A stretch of DNA of 64,000 bases from Hymenobacter sp. HSC-4F20 (lineage in GTDB: Bacteria; Bacteroidota; Bacteroidia; Cytophagales; Hymenobacteraceae): assembly GCF_019599275.1 (NCBI RefSeq), contig NZ_JAHZTD010000002.1, positions 434,001-498,000 of the forward strand. The letters run 5' to 3'. The position numbers and the translations under genes were made by a program. Of the stretch, positions 28,384 to 36,511 are shown piece by piece (position 1 is the first letter of the stretch; each line of letters begins with the position of its first letter). Below the pieces are notes generated by a model. That model was not told the origin of the DNA, searched no databases, and saw only the letters and a program-made list of their open reading frames with translations.

Positions 28384-28460
28384 CCCTAAAAGCTTAGAAC
28401 TCAGACAATGTTCTGACGCCAGCGCCGCTAGAACATTGTTTGAGTTCTGAGCTTTTAGGG
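28384..28460. repeat. 31-bp near-perfect inverted repeat (large hairpin)
   Basis: Arms of 31 bases at 28384-28414 and 28430-28460, beginning CCCTAAAAGC and ending GCTTTTAGGG, flank a 15-base GC-rich loop. Only two positions differ, and both give G-U pairs in the plus-strand RNA. It lies between the surA stop (28375) and the moxR start (28485). It may be the surA terminator, a mobile palindromic repeat, or an RNA element before moxR. Confidence 0.9.
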
Positions 28461-28484
28461 TCTACCCTCTCATATCTTTTCTTT

Positions 28485-29447
28485 ATGACCTTCGCCTCCG
28501 ATAAAGAAGCCGCCGATGCGCTGGCCCGTTCCTACCAGAAGCTGCGCCAGGAAATCGGCAAGGTGATTATCGGGCAGGATGAGGTGGTGGAACTGGTACT
28601 AACCGCCGTCTTTTCGCAGGGCCACTGCCTGCTGGTAGGCGTACCGGGCCTGGCCAAAACCCTGCTTATCCAAACTATTGCCGACTCGCTGGATCTGTCC
28701 TTCAACCGCGTGCAGTTCACGCCGGACCTGATGCCTTCCGACATTGTGGGCTCGGAAACCCTGAATCAGCAGCGCGACTTTCAGTTCGTGCCGGGGCCTA
28801 TTTTCGCCAACATTGTTCTGGCCGACGAAATCAATCGGACTCCGCCCAAAACGCAGGCGGCCTTGCTGGAAAGCATGCAAGAGTACGCCGTAACAGTAGC
28901 TGGCAAGCGCTACCCCCTGCAACGGCCCTTCTTCGTGCTGGCTACCCAAAATCCCATTGAGCAGGAAGGCACCTACCCCCTGCCCGAAGCACAGCTCGAC
29001 CGGTTTATGTTCAACATTGAACTGGGCTACCCCAGCTACGAGGCCGAGCTGCAAATTGTAAAGAATACTACTTCCGATACGAAGCCCACAGTGGGCAAAG
29101 TACTGCACGCCGCTGAAATCCAGGCCTACCAGCAGCTGGTACGCCGCGTGCCAGTGGCTGACAATGTGGTAGAGTATGCCGTAGGGTTGGTGCACAAAAC
29201 CCGCCCTAACACTGGGCGGGCCGCCGCCCGGGCCTCGCAGTTGCTGGAATGGGGCGCCGGGCCGCGGGCTTCCCAGCATCTTATTGTGGGTGCCAAGTGC
29301 CACGCCCTGCTGCACGGCAAGTACTCGCCCGATATTGAGGATGTAAAAGCGGTAGCCTTGCCTATTTTGCGCCACCGGCTGGTGCGCAACTTTAAGGCCG
29401 AAGCCGAAGGCATCACCGTAGAGCAAATCGTCAAAGAACTTCTTTGA
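28485..29447 (+). CDS. MoxR family AAA+ ATPase
   Basis: A 320-residue protein from ATG 28485; a frame from 28440 would begin inside the large hairpin. Walker A is VGVPGLAKT (52-59), Walker B with LADEINRTPPKTQAALLES (113 onward), and the sensor region VLATQNPIEQEGTYPLPEAQL is diagnostic for MoxR. These chaperone-like ATPases activate VWA-domain or other complexes. The usual partners (DUF58 and VWA proteins) are not in the window; only a 146-residue unknown protein follows. It is conserved after surA in related genomes, as far as I recall. Confidence 0.93.
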   Translation: MTFASDKEAADALARSYQKLRQEIGKVIIGQDEVVELVLTAVFSQGHCLLVGVPGLAKTLLIQTIADSLDLSFNRVQFTPDLMPSDIVGSETLNQQRDFQFVPGPIFANIVLADEINRTPPKTQAALLESMQEYAVTVAGKRYPLQRPFFVLATQNPIEQEGTYPLPEAQLDRFMFNIELGYPSYEAELQIVKNTTSDTKPTVGKVLHAAEIQAYQQLVRRVPVADNVVEYAVGLVHKTRPNTGRAAARASQLLEWGAGPRASQHLIVGAKCHALLHGKYSPDIEDVKAVALPILRHRLVRNFKAEAEGITVEQIVKELL

Positions 29448-29540
29448 TTTTAGTTAAAAATCAAAAATGAAGGAGTAACTAATCCGCTATCGGCGGCGCA
29501 AGCCCAGTAGCGTATTAGCACCATTTTTAATTCCAACCAC

Positions 29541-29981
29541 ATGGAGGCAGCCGGTTATTACCAGCAATTTGAACGCAACCTTGAAATTATCCTGAGCGGC
29601 TTGGAAGCAGGCCTCGATATTCGCTCGACGGCGCTGGGTACGTCCTTGCCCCTGGAAGTGTATGTGCTGAGCGAGGTACTAAACCAAGGCGGCGGACAGT
29701 TCCAACTGACTACGGAGGGCGCTTTTGATCGGCTGCGGGAATTTTACGCGCAGTTTCGCCAGAATGAGGCTGGCACCGAGGCTCTTATGCAGCGCATCTT
29801 GGCCGATAAAAAAGATATCATGCGCACACCGGAAGGTCGCGTCCTGACCAAGGAAATGCTGATCCGTCGTCTGGAATATTTCAACGAGGCTGCCCGCCAG
29901 GTAAACGTGATGCGTAACCAGCACGCGCTGGGCAGCCCGCCACAGTCCCGTTCCGGCGTGGGCGCCGCCCTCCAGAAATAG
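29541..29981 (+). CDS. hypothetical helical protein
   Basis: A 146-residue soluble protein, no signal peptide or membrane helix. It is mostly helical and charged, with segments such as LEIILSGLEAGLDIRST, FDRLREFYAQFRQNEAG and KDIMRTPEGRVLTKEMLIRR. I do not recognise it. It lies 93 bases after moxR and before a bidirectional terminator, so it is probably co-transcribed. Codon use matches the rest of the region. Confidence 0.7.
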   Translation: MEAAGYYQQFERNLEIILSGLEAGLDIRSTALGTSLPLEVYVLSEVLNQGGGQFQLTTEGAFDRLREFYAQFRQNEAGTEALMQRILADKKDIMRTPEGRVLTKEMLIRRLEYFNEAARQVNVMRNQHALGSPPQSRSGVGAALQK

Positions 29982-30052
29982 GGCCGCGGATGTGGACGGG
30001 CGTAGAAAGAAGTAAAGCCGCTCCGTTCAACTGTGCTTCGCTGGTTTTACGC

Positions 30053-30104
30053 CACACAACAAGGCCTTCTGCCATTAACCAATGGTAGAAGGCCTTGTTG
30101 TGTG
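30053..30104. terminator. bidirectional terminator
   Basis: An 18-bp perfect stem (CACACAACAAGGCCTTCT with its complement) extends inward after a mismatch through CCAT / ATGG. It lies between the unknown gene (plus) and the SDR gene (minus). Confidence 0.85.
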
Positions 30105-30168
30105 AAGCATTGCCAGATAGAAAGAGAAACATATCCGTTTCTGCATTCACTCGCATCCGCGGTCTGGC

Positions 30169-31053
30169 CTACGACATGGAAGCGGATGCTTCTTTACGCA
30201 CTTTGGTGTGGCCGTCTTTCGAGTGCTTGAGCTGCAGCTCGCCTGCCGGCTCCTGCTTGAGGTGACCGGGCACCTCATCCCCATGCGGGCCTTTGGAGAT
30301 GGTTACGCCACCGTCAACGAAATACGTAGCGCCTGTCACGTAGCTGGCTTCATCGGAGGCCAGGAACAAGTAAACGTTGGCAACTTCTTCCGGCGTTCCG
30401 CGGCGCCCCAAGGGAACACCCTGAGTGGTCATTTTCTCCATTTTTGCATCCATCGGGCCGGTTTCCTTGTGCGTCCAAGCCGTATCGATGGGACCGGGCC
30501 CCACAATGTTGGAGCGCACCCCAAACTTGGCCTGCTCCACAGCTACGCCGCGCTGGAAGGCATGTACAAAACCTTTAGTGCCCCCGTAAGGTGTATTTTG
30601 TGGCTCGCCCATGTGGCCCGCCTCGGAGCCCGCCGACACAATGTTGCCGCGGGTTTTCTGCAGGTAGGGAATGGCCGCCCGCGTCATCATAAAGTTGGAG
30701 TACACGTTGTTTTTAATCATGTACTCAAACGCTTCGGTCGGATACTTGTCGATGGTAGCCACGGCCGGAAACGCACCGGCATTGTTAATGAGAATGTCCA
30801 GCTTGCCAAACTCCTTCACCGCCGCCTTCACGCAGGCTTCAGCCGTTTGTTCGTAGGAAATGTCGCCGAGGTAACCGATGGCCCGGCCGCCCTCGGCCAG
30901 GATTTCGTCCACTACTGCGCGCACTGGGTCACTATCGAGGCCTACCACCACCACGGCGGCTCCCTCGCGGGCGAATTTCTTGCTGATGGCCTCGCCGATG
31001 CCGGCACCGCCGCCGGTTACAATGGCTACTTTATTGATGAGTCTGCCTGACAT
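30169..31053 (-). CDS. short-chain dehydrogenase/reductase
   Basis: A 294-residue classical SDR when started at ATG 31053 (MSGRLINKVAIVTGGG); a longer frame to 31155 adds an unlikely hydrophobic leader. TGGGAGIG is the cofactor motif, LINNAG follows, and Ser in SAGSEAGH and YGGTK provide the catalytic residues. Typical C-terminal GPGPIDTAW and VTGATYFVDGG are present. An unusually long tail of about 35 residues (HGDEVPGHLKQEPAG ...) extends beyond the usual end after VDGG and is rich in His, Glu and Lys. Confidence 0.92.
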   Translation of the reverse strand: MSGRLINKVAIVTGGGAGIGEAISKKFAREGAAVVVVGLDSDPVRAVVDEILAEGGRAIGYLGDISYEQTAEACVKAAVKEFGKLDILINNAGAFPAVATIDKYPTEAFEYMIKNNVYSNFMMTRAAIPYLQKTRGNIVSAGSEAGHMGEPQNTPYGGTKGFVHAFQRGVAVEQAKFGVRSNIVGPGPIDTAWTHKETGPMDAKMEKMTTQGVPLGRRGTPEEVANVYLFLASDEASYVTGATYFVDGGVTISKGPHGDEVPGHLKQEPAGELQLKHSKDGHTKVRKEASASMS

Positions 31054-31246
31054 GAGTAGGGTACAAAGGGTGAACAGATAACAGCAGGTGGCAGCGCTAC
31101 CCGCCCAACCTGCAAGCCGGCGGGCAATTGCGCAGTGCTTATGAACGAGCGGCACCCCATCGGGTTTCTACCGCTTTCTGGGCTGGCCCTACTATCCCCG
31201 TTACCAGGTGGTTTAGCGTACTGTATCCGGCCGTTTTCCCAAAATC

Positions 31247-31825
31247 ATGCACGCTTCCCCACCCCTGCCCGCCTTGCCCGGTAGTCCTCTACATACCCCT
31301 CGCCTGACTTTGCGACCCTACCTGCCCTCTGATGCCGCCGATTTTTTTCGGCTGATTGACGAGAACCGCCCGCGCTTACGACCCTCTTTTCCGGCACGGG
31401 AGGCTACTGTGCAAACTGCCACCGATGCCCTCCAGGTTCTGGCTCAGTTCCGGCACGACTGGAGCCTGGGCCGCCTATATGTGCTTGGGATATGGCTCGC
31501 TGCTACCGGCCGCTACCTCGGCGACATCAGCCTGAAGCCTAACTGGAGCCCCCCCGTTACCCTGGAAATTGGTTACTACCTCGCTGCTACCGCCGAAGGC
31601 CAAGGCTTTGCCCGGGAGGCCTTGGCCGCGGTGGTGGAGTTTGGGTTTGCTACCCTGGGCGCGGAACGGCTGCTGATCCGGTGCCGCGCCAATAATCCTC
31701 GAAGCTGCGCCGTAGCCGAGTCAGTTGGCTTCCAGCAGCTTACCCCGCGGCCACGCTTGTGGCCGCTACGGTCATTCGTCAGTTCCGAGCAGCCTATTCT
31801 TTACTACATCCGCAAGCGAGAGTAG
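31247..31825 (+). CDS. GNAT acetyltransferase, RimJ/RimL type
   Basis: A 192-residue acetyltransferase with TPRLTLRPYLPSDAADFFRLI at its start, the RimJ/RimL family N-terminus, and the acetyl-CoA binding region ATAEGQGFAREALAAVVEF, then RCRANNPRSCAVAESVGFQ (motif B). Members acetylate ribosomal-protein N-termini or small amines. It is a single gene diverging from the SDR gene. There is no further hint of the substrate. Confidence 0.88.
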   Translation: MHASPPLPALPGSPLHTPRLTLRPYLPSDAADFFRLIDENRPRLRPSFPAREATVQTATDALQVLAQFRHDWSLGRLYVLGIWLAATGRYLGDISLKPNWSPPVTLEIGYYLAATAEGQGFAREALAAVVEFGFATLGAERLLIRCRANNPRSCAVAESVGFQQLTPRPRLWPLRSFVSSEQPILYYIRKRE

Positions 31826-31873
31826 CATCGGGGGGATACTTGCAACCCATTCTTTGGGCGGGCACCGATATTT

Positions 31874-33043
31874 CTACTCTGCTGCGCGCTGTAGCTTAGT
31901 TAGCAGAAAGCTTTGGTTGAAATTTAGGTAGAGAGCAAACGAGAAATCGAAGAGGCCATTATTTACATCGTACACTGGCTCAAATCGGGTGGTCAGAATG
32001 ATTTTGCCCGGTAATTGGTAGTCGCGCAGCACCCGCATAATCAGCAGTTGCCGTGTCTTTTCCGTGTACAAGGGGTCGGCCACCGATACGGAAACCGACT
32101 GGTAGAGGCGTCCGCCCAGCGGCGAGATGTATCCGCTCCCCTGCCAGTAAGCGAACTGCACGTTCGAGAGCCGCGTGTCTAGTCCGGCATTTAGGTAGAG
32201 CCCAGTTCCGCGCCGGAAGGGCAGCAGCCGGGTAAAGGAATAGTCGTGGAAGTAGGTACCGTAGCCGTCGAAGTGCACCGCTTGCACCCAACTGTCAGAT
32301 AGTACGCGTCGCAGCCGGGCCCCGGCCGCTACGTTAAACAGCGTCTGCAGCGGCCTGTCGATGGTATCCAGTTGGCCCCCGCGGTGGGTAGCCGTGAATT
32401 GGAACGGCAGTTTCAGCAGCCACCGGGCAGAGTCGGTAAGCACGGCGTGCTCCAGGCTAAGGCCGCCGGCTACCTCCTCCTGAAAGTTACTAAACCGATA
32501 CTGCTGACGCTGCCAATTCACCCAGGCATCCAAGGCGGTGCGCGGCGTTTGCAGCTGGTACTGCACGCCTTCCTCCAGCCGATTGGTAATAACCCGCTCG
32601 AAGTCGAACATCGGTTCAATGTAGCCGTGGTGCAGATGGCCTTCGATATTACCAAATAGCAGCCGGTGGGGCCCGTTCTGATACTTGACGGTGAACAAGG
32701 GGCGCACCTGCCGGAGCCGAGCCGTACCGTAGTCTTTCCAGAGAAAAACCCCGGCTTCCAGCCGGATATTGGCCGAGGGAAAGTACACCACCCGCGGGGC
32801 CAGCTGGGCACCGAAGTAGGTCAGGCCTGGGTCAATCTTGTTGAAGTACTCGTTGTCCTTGTTGAACAGGAAGCCCTGCACATCCAGCCGCAGTTCGTGC
32901 TCGTACTCCGGGCCTACCGGCAAGCGGTGGAGAAAGGCCTGGTTATTCAGTTGCGCCCGGGCTGCCCCCGCGGCGCCTAACCAAGCTAGCAGGGTCAGAA
33001 TCAGAGCGGTACAAAGTGACCTGTTTCCCAAAAATTTTAGCAC
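31874..33043 (-). CDS. predicted outer-membrane beta-barrel protein
   Basis: A 389-residue protein with a signal peptide (TALILTLLAWLGAAGAARAQ). The body is rich in short amphipathic strands with Tyr, Trp and Phe (FGNIEGHLHHGYIEP, DAWVNWQRQQYRF, HFDGYGTYFHDYSF). It ends in LYLNFNQSFLLTKLQRAAE; the strands near the end look like a barrel but the last residue is not the usual phenylalanine. I infer a porin or surface barrel and cannot name the family. It is a single gene divergent from recA across 194 bases. Confidence 0.78.
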   Translation of the reverse strand: MLKFLGNRSLCTALILTLLAWLGAAGAARAQLNNQAFLHRLPVGPEYEHELRLDVQGFLFNKDNEYFNKIDPGLTYFGAQLAPRVVYFPSANIRLEAGVFLWKDYGTARLRQVRPLFTVKYQNGPHRLLFGNIEGHLHHGYIEPMFDFERVITNRLEEGVQYQLQTPRTALDAWVNWQRQQYRFSNFQEEVAGGLSLEHAVLTDSARWLLKLPFQFTATHRGGQLDTIDRPLQTLFNVAAGARLRRVLSDSWVQAVHFDGYGTYFHDYSFTRLLPFRRGTGLYLNAGLDTRLSNVQFAYWQGSGYISPLGGRLYQSVSVSVADPLYTEKTRQLLIMRVLRDYQLPGKIILTTRFEPVYDVNNGLFDFSFALYLNFNQSFLLTKLQRAAE

Positions 33044-33237
33044 AGGAAAAGCCTCCTAAAATCAACGAAATTTTTTAGCATTGTGGGCACAAAATATAGC
33101 TCAGGTGCGTTACTACTAGCCGACCCGAAAAGGGGCCGGCAGTGTAGTTCCGGCAGGCTTCGGGCACCGTTGTGCCACCAAGCAAAAAGGCCTACATTCA
33201 CCAAACCTAAGCATTTCCCAACAACCCCTCCTATATA

Positions 33238-34326
33238 ATGGCTGCAACCACTGACAAGGCCGTCAACGCCAACGCCGAGAAAATGAAAGCCCTCCAGCTG
33301 ACGCTGGACAAGCTGGACAAGAGCTACGGCAAAGGCACCGTGATGAAGCTCAGCGACAACAAGGTGATGGACGTCGAAGTCATCAGCACCGGCTCGCTGG
33401 GCCTGGATATTGCCCTGGGCGTGGGTGGCCTACCCAAAGGCCGTATCGTCGAAATCTACGGGCCGGAATCGTCGGGTAAAACCACGCTGACCATGCACGC
33501 TATTGCCGAAGCCCAGAAGAAGGGCGGCATTGCGGCCTTCATCGACGCCGAACACGCCTTTGATCCGGCCTACGCCCAGAAGCTGGGCATTGACACGGAA
33601 AACCTGCTGATTGCGCAGCCCGACAACGGGGAGCAAGCCCTGGAAATTGCCGACCAGTTGATTTCCTCCGGCGCCATCGACATTTGTGTAATTGACTCCG
33701 TGGCCGCCCTAGTGCCGAAAGGTGAACTGGAAGGCGACATGGGTGATTCCAAGGTTGGTTTGCACGCCCGTTTGATGTCGCAGGCCCTGCGTAAGCTCAC
33801 GGGTACTATCAACAAGACCAACTGCCTGTGCATCTTCATCAACCAGCTGCGCGAGAAGATTGGCGTAATGTTCGGCTCGCCCGAAACTACGACTGGTGGT
33901 AATGCCCTGAAGTTCTATGCTTCTGTACGCCTCGACATCCGTCGTATTGGCCAGATCAAAGAAGACAAGGACAATGTTACGGGTAACCGCACCAAAGTGA
34001 AGGTGGTGAAAAACAAAGTGGCACCTCCCTTCAAGGTGATTGAGTTCGATATCATCTACAACGAGGGCATCTCGAAAGTGGGTGAAATCCTCGATCTGGG
34101 CGTCGACATGGGCATCATTGCCAAGTCGGGCTCCTGGTTCTCGTATGATGGCAACCGCCTGGGCCAGGGCCGCGAAGGGGTGAAGACGGTGCTACAGGAC
34201 AACCCTGAGCTGGCCGACAAAATTGAAAGCCAGATCCGGGCCATGGTCAAAGGTGAGCCGGAGGCTGCCCTGGCCGCCATTCCCGAAGACCGCACCCTGG
34301 ACGATGACGACACCTCTGAGCTGTAA
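33238..34326 (+). CDS. recA: recombinase A
   Basis: A 362-residue RecA. Walker A GPESSGKT is at residues 75-82, with [11 protein letters not shown] before it; [19 protein letters not shown] and the L2-loop region [30 protein letters not shown] are intact. The C-terminus is acidic (LDDDDTSEL), as in other bacteria. RecA drives homologous recombination and the damage response. No recX or lexA lies adjacent. It is followed at once by an intrinsic terminator. Confidence 0.98.
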   Translation: MAATTDKAVNANAEKMKALQLTLDKLDKSYGKGTVMKLSDNKVMDVEVISTGSLGLDIALGVGGLPKGRIVEIYGPESSGKTTLTMHAIAEAQKKGGIAAFIDAEHAFDPAYAQKLGIDTENLLIAQPDNGEQALEIADQLISSGAIDICVIDSVAALVPKGELEGDMGDSKVGLHARLMSQALRKLTGTINKTNCLCIFINQLREKIGVMFGSPETTTGGNALKFYASVRLDIRRIGQIKEDKDNVTGNRTKVKVVKNKVAPPFKVIEFDIIYNEGISKVGEILDLGVDMGIIAKSGSWFSYDGNRLGQGREGVKTVLQDNPELADKIESQIRAMVKGEPEAALAAIPEDRTLDDDDTSEL

Positions 34327-34353
34327 GTCGCCCGATCTTCCTTCTCTTCTAAT

Positions 34354-34385
34354 AAAAAAAGCTCGACCGAAGTCGGGCTTTTTTT
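34354..34385 (+). terminator. intrinsic terminator of recA
   Basis: AAAAAAAGCtCGAC / GTCGgGCTTTTTTT around a CGAA loop, 27 bases after the stop. Confidence 0.92.
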
Positions 34386-34485
34386 ATTGCCCTTAGCTAA
34401 GCTCGGCCCGCAATCCACGCCTTTACGCGCCAAGACAACAACTCAACCTTATCGTCGCGCCAACTCTTTTCGTAGAGCCTATTTT

Positions 34486-34512
34486 TTGGCCTGTTATATC
34501 CGGTTATCTTTG
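34486..34512 (+). promoter_or_regulatory. Bacteroidetes-type promoter of the DUF3108 gene
   Basis: TTG at 34486-34488 and a perfect TATCTTTG at 34505-34512, spacer 16 bases. The ATG follows 52 bases after the -7 element. Confidence 0.6.
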
Positions 34513-34564
34513 CTGGCACCGCATTTGAGAAGGTACCGGCTACACCTTTATCTGCCGCTCTTAC

Positions 34565-35395
34565 ATGATTCGCCGCTGGCTTCTGTTTCCTGTATTGGCG
34601 CTGCCCCTGGCAGCGGTACTCACGGCCTTTGGCCCTGTTTCTGACGCGACCCGCAGCATCCCCAACACCAGCTTCGAGCGGGGCGAGGTGCTGCAATATA
34701 AGGTGCACTATGGCCTGATTAACGCGGCCGAAGCGACGATTGAAGTCGATGGTGCCGTGCATCGAGTGAATGAGCGCCCTTGCTATCGAGCTACCGTAAC
34801 GGGCCGCACTACGGGCTCCTTCGACTACTTCCTCCGCATCCGGGATACGTGGCGCTCCTACATCGACACGACCAGTATTTTGCCCCAGCGCTTTTTCCGC
34901 AACATCGAGGAAAAAAGTTACCGCAAGCGCGAGACGGTAGACTTCGACCATGTGCGGGACATAGCCAACGTGGAAAGCCACAAAAAAGACAAGAACGACG
35001 TCAAGAGGGGCAGTTTCAAAACCCCGAATAACGTGCAGGACCTAGTCAGCGGCTTCTACTTCCTACGGACGCTCAACTACGACCAGCGCCGACCTGGCGA
35101 GGTCATTAAAGTTCAGGGCTTTTTCGATGATGACGTCTTTAACATGGACGTGATATACAAAGGCCGAGAAACGGTAGAAACCAAGGCCGGTGTCATCCGC
35201 GCCATCCGCCTGGTCCCGAAAATGCCCAGCAATAAGCTTTTTAAAGGAGAAAACGCTATTTCGGTGTACCTCTCCGACGACCGGAATAAAATACCGGTGC
35301 TGATTCAGGCGGAAATGTTTGTGGGCTCCGTGAAAGTGGACATGTACAAATACAAAGGCCTCCGAAACCGACTGAACTTGGTGGCTACAAACTGA
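34565..35395 (+). CDS. DUF3108 domain-containing exported protein
   Basis: A 276-residue protein with an N-terminal signal segment (RRWLLFPVLALPLAAVLTAF). The mature part has the DUF3108 (PF11306) pattern: FERGEVLQYKVHYGLINAA at the start, RTTGSFDYFLRIRDTW, DLVSGFYFLRTLNYD, and IPVLIQAEMFVGSVKVDM at the end. The family is periplasmic or envelope-associated and uncharacterised. It has its own promoter and ends three bases before the frame extending into the response-regulator gene. No partner gives a function. Confidence 0.88.
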   Translation: MIRRWLLFPVLALPLAAVLTAFGPVSDATRSIPNTSFERGEVLQYKVHYGLINAAEATIEVDGAVHRVNERPCYRATVTGRTTGSFDYFLRIRDTWRSYIDTTSILPQRFFRNIEEKSYRKRETVDFDHVRDIANVESHKKDKNDVKRGSFKTPNNVQDLVSGFYFLRTLNYDQRRPGEVIKVQGFFDDDVFNMDVIYKGRETVETKAGVIRAIRLVPKMPSNKLFKGENAISVYLSDDRNKIPVLIQAEMFVGSVKVDMYKYKGLRNRLNLVATN

Positions 35396-35663
35396 TGCTT
35401 GCTCGAAGCGGCTCCCGTTGGGGGCCGCTTTTCTTTTTTCCTCTACCTTTCCCCTCGCCCGAGTTATTACTTGATGCAGACCACCTTAGCTTCTCGCCGC
35501 CGCTCTGTGCTCCCGGCTCCGCGCTCCGCGGCGCCGGTCAGTGCCAGCCCCCGGCAGGCTTCCTCATTGGTTGATTACGTCTGGCCAATTCCGCTGCCGG
35601 TACCGCCCTCGGCCCGGGCGGCTAGTAACGAAAACGTAACACGCCGCGCCCGGCGGCCAGCCA

Positions 35664-35671
35664 TACTTTTG
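35664..35671 (+). promoter_or_regulatory. -7 promoter element of the response-regulator gene
   Basis: TACTTTTG, a perfect TAnnTTTG. It lies 39 bases before GTG 35711 and inside a longer open frame, which argues that the longer frame is not the real protein N-terminus. Confidence 0.5.
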
Positions 35672-35710
35672 TCTTCGCGCATTCTGTTTTACCCCAAACC
35701 ACCTCGCCCC

Positions 35711-36412
35711 GTGCAGCCAACCATCACCCCCAACGCGTACAAGATTCTGGTAGTTGACGACGACCCGGATATTGTGGAACTGCTGGAGTACAACCTGCGC
35801 AAGGAAGGCTACGAGGTAGCCAGCGCCCCCGATGGCCGCAAAGCCCTGGAAATAGCCCCGCAGTTCGGCCCCGACATAATACTGCTGGACGTGATGATGC
35901 CCCACCTCGATGGCATTGCCGCCTGCCGCCAGCTCCGGGAGCTACCCCGCTTCAAGGACACGTACATTATCTTCCTGACAGCCCGGGCCGAGGAGTTTTC
36001 GGAGGTAGCCGCTTTCGAAGCCGGCGCCGACGATTTCATTGCCAAACCCATCAAGCCCCGGGCCCTGCTCAGCCGCCTGGCCGCTTTCGTGCGCCGCGAC
36101 AAAGATCCGCAGGTGCAAACCGACAGCATTGAAATCAACGGCCTCAAGATTGACCGGACCGGCTTTGCCGTGTATCAGGAAGGCCGCAAAATCACGCTGC
36201 CCAAAAAAGAGTTCGAGTTGCTGGCCTTTCTGGCCGCCTCTCCCCACAAAGTATTCGGCCGCGACGAGCTGCTGCAAAATATCTGGGGTAACGACGTATT
36301 TGTGCTGGCCCGTACCGTGGACGTGCACGTGCGCAAAGTCCGCGAGAAAGTAGGCGACCACCACATCCAGACGATTAAAGGGGTAGGCTACAAGTTCAAT
36401 ACCGACAATTAG
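35711..36412 (+). CDS. OmpR/PhoB-type response regulator
   Basis: A 233-residue response regulator from GTG 35711. The receiver has the acidic pocket KILVVDDDPD, the phospho-acceptor Asp near residue 60 (PDIILLDVMMP), a Thr in IIFLTARAEE and Lys in DDFIAKPIKP. The C-terminal winged helix (about 140-233) ends with VDVHVRKVREKVGDHHIQTIKGVGYKF. An in-frame extension to ATG 35474 is open but is Pro/Arg/Ser-rich and contains a -7 element, so GTG is preferred. The histidine kinase follows 99 bases later. The pair resembles PhoB/PhoR, but phosphate control is not shown by the neighbours. Confidence 0.93.
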   Translation: MQPTITPNAYKILVVDDDPDIVELLEYNLRKEGYEVASAPDGRKALEIAPQFGPDIILLDVMMPHLDGIAACRQLRELPRFKDTYIIFLTARAEEFSEVAAFEAGADDFIAKPIKPRALLSRLAAFVRRDKDPQVQTDSIEINGLKIDRTGFAVYQEGRKITLPKKEFELLAFLAASPHKVFGRDELLQNIWGNDVFVLARTVDVHVRKVREKVGDHHIQTIKGVGYKFNTDN

Positions 36413-36430
36413 TTTTCCTTGGGAAGACCA

Positions 36431-36487
36431 GAGGAAGGAAGAATTACTTGGCAGCTAACCAGCTGATGCTATAATTTTTCCTTCCTC
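36431..36487 (+). terminator. hairpin between regulator and kinase genes
   Basis: GAGGAAGGAAGAATT pairs with AATTtTTCCTTCCTC (one G-U pair) around a long loop that holds a smaller CAGCT / AGCTG stem. TTTTTCTTCTT follows. It may act as a partial terminator between the two genes. Confidence 0.55.
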
Positions 36488-36511
36488 TTTTTCTTCTTAC
36501 GTACTCCTCCC

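Noticed and set aside
28384..28460. Ordinary transposon remnant as explanation of the large hairpin
   Set aside because: No target-site duplication or transposase piece is visible nearby. A mobile palindromic repeat cannot be fully excluded without a genome-wide search.
28440..28484. 15-residue extension of MoxR
   Set aside because: It starts within the arm of the large hairpin and uses a non-ATG codon; ATG 28485 gives a normal MoxR N-terminus.
35399..35710. N-terminal extension of the response regulator
   Set aside because: Composition is non-coding-like (Pro, Arg, Ser) and it contains a perfect -7 element, so GTG 35711 is taken as the start.
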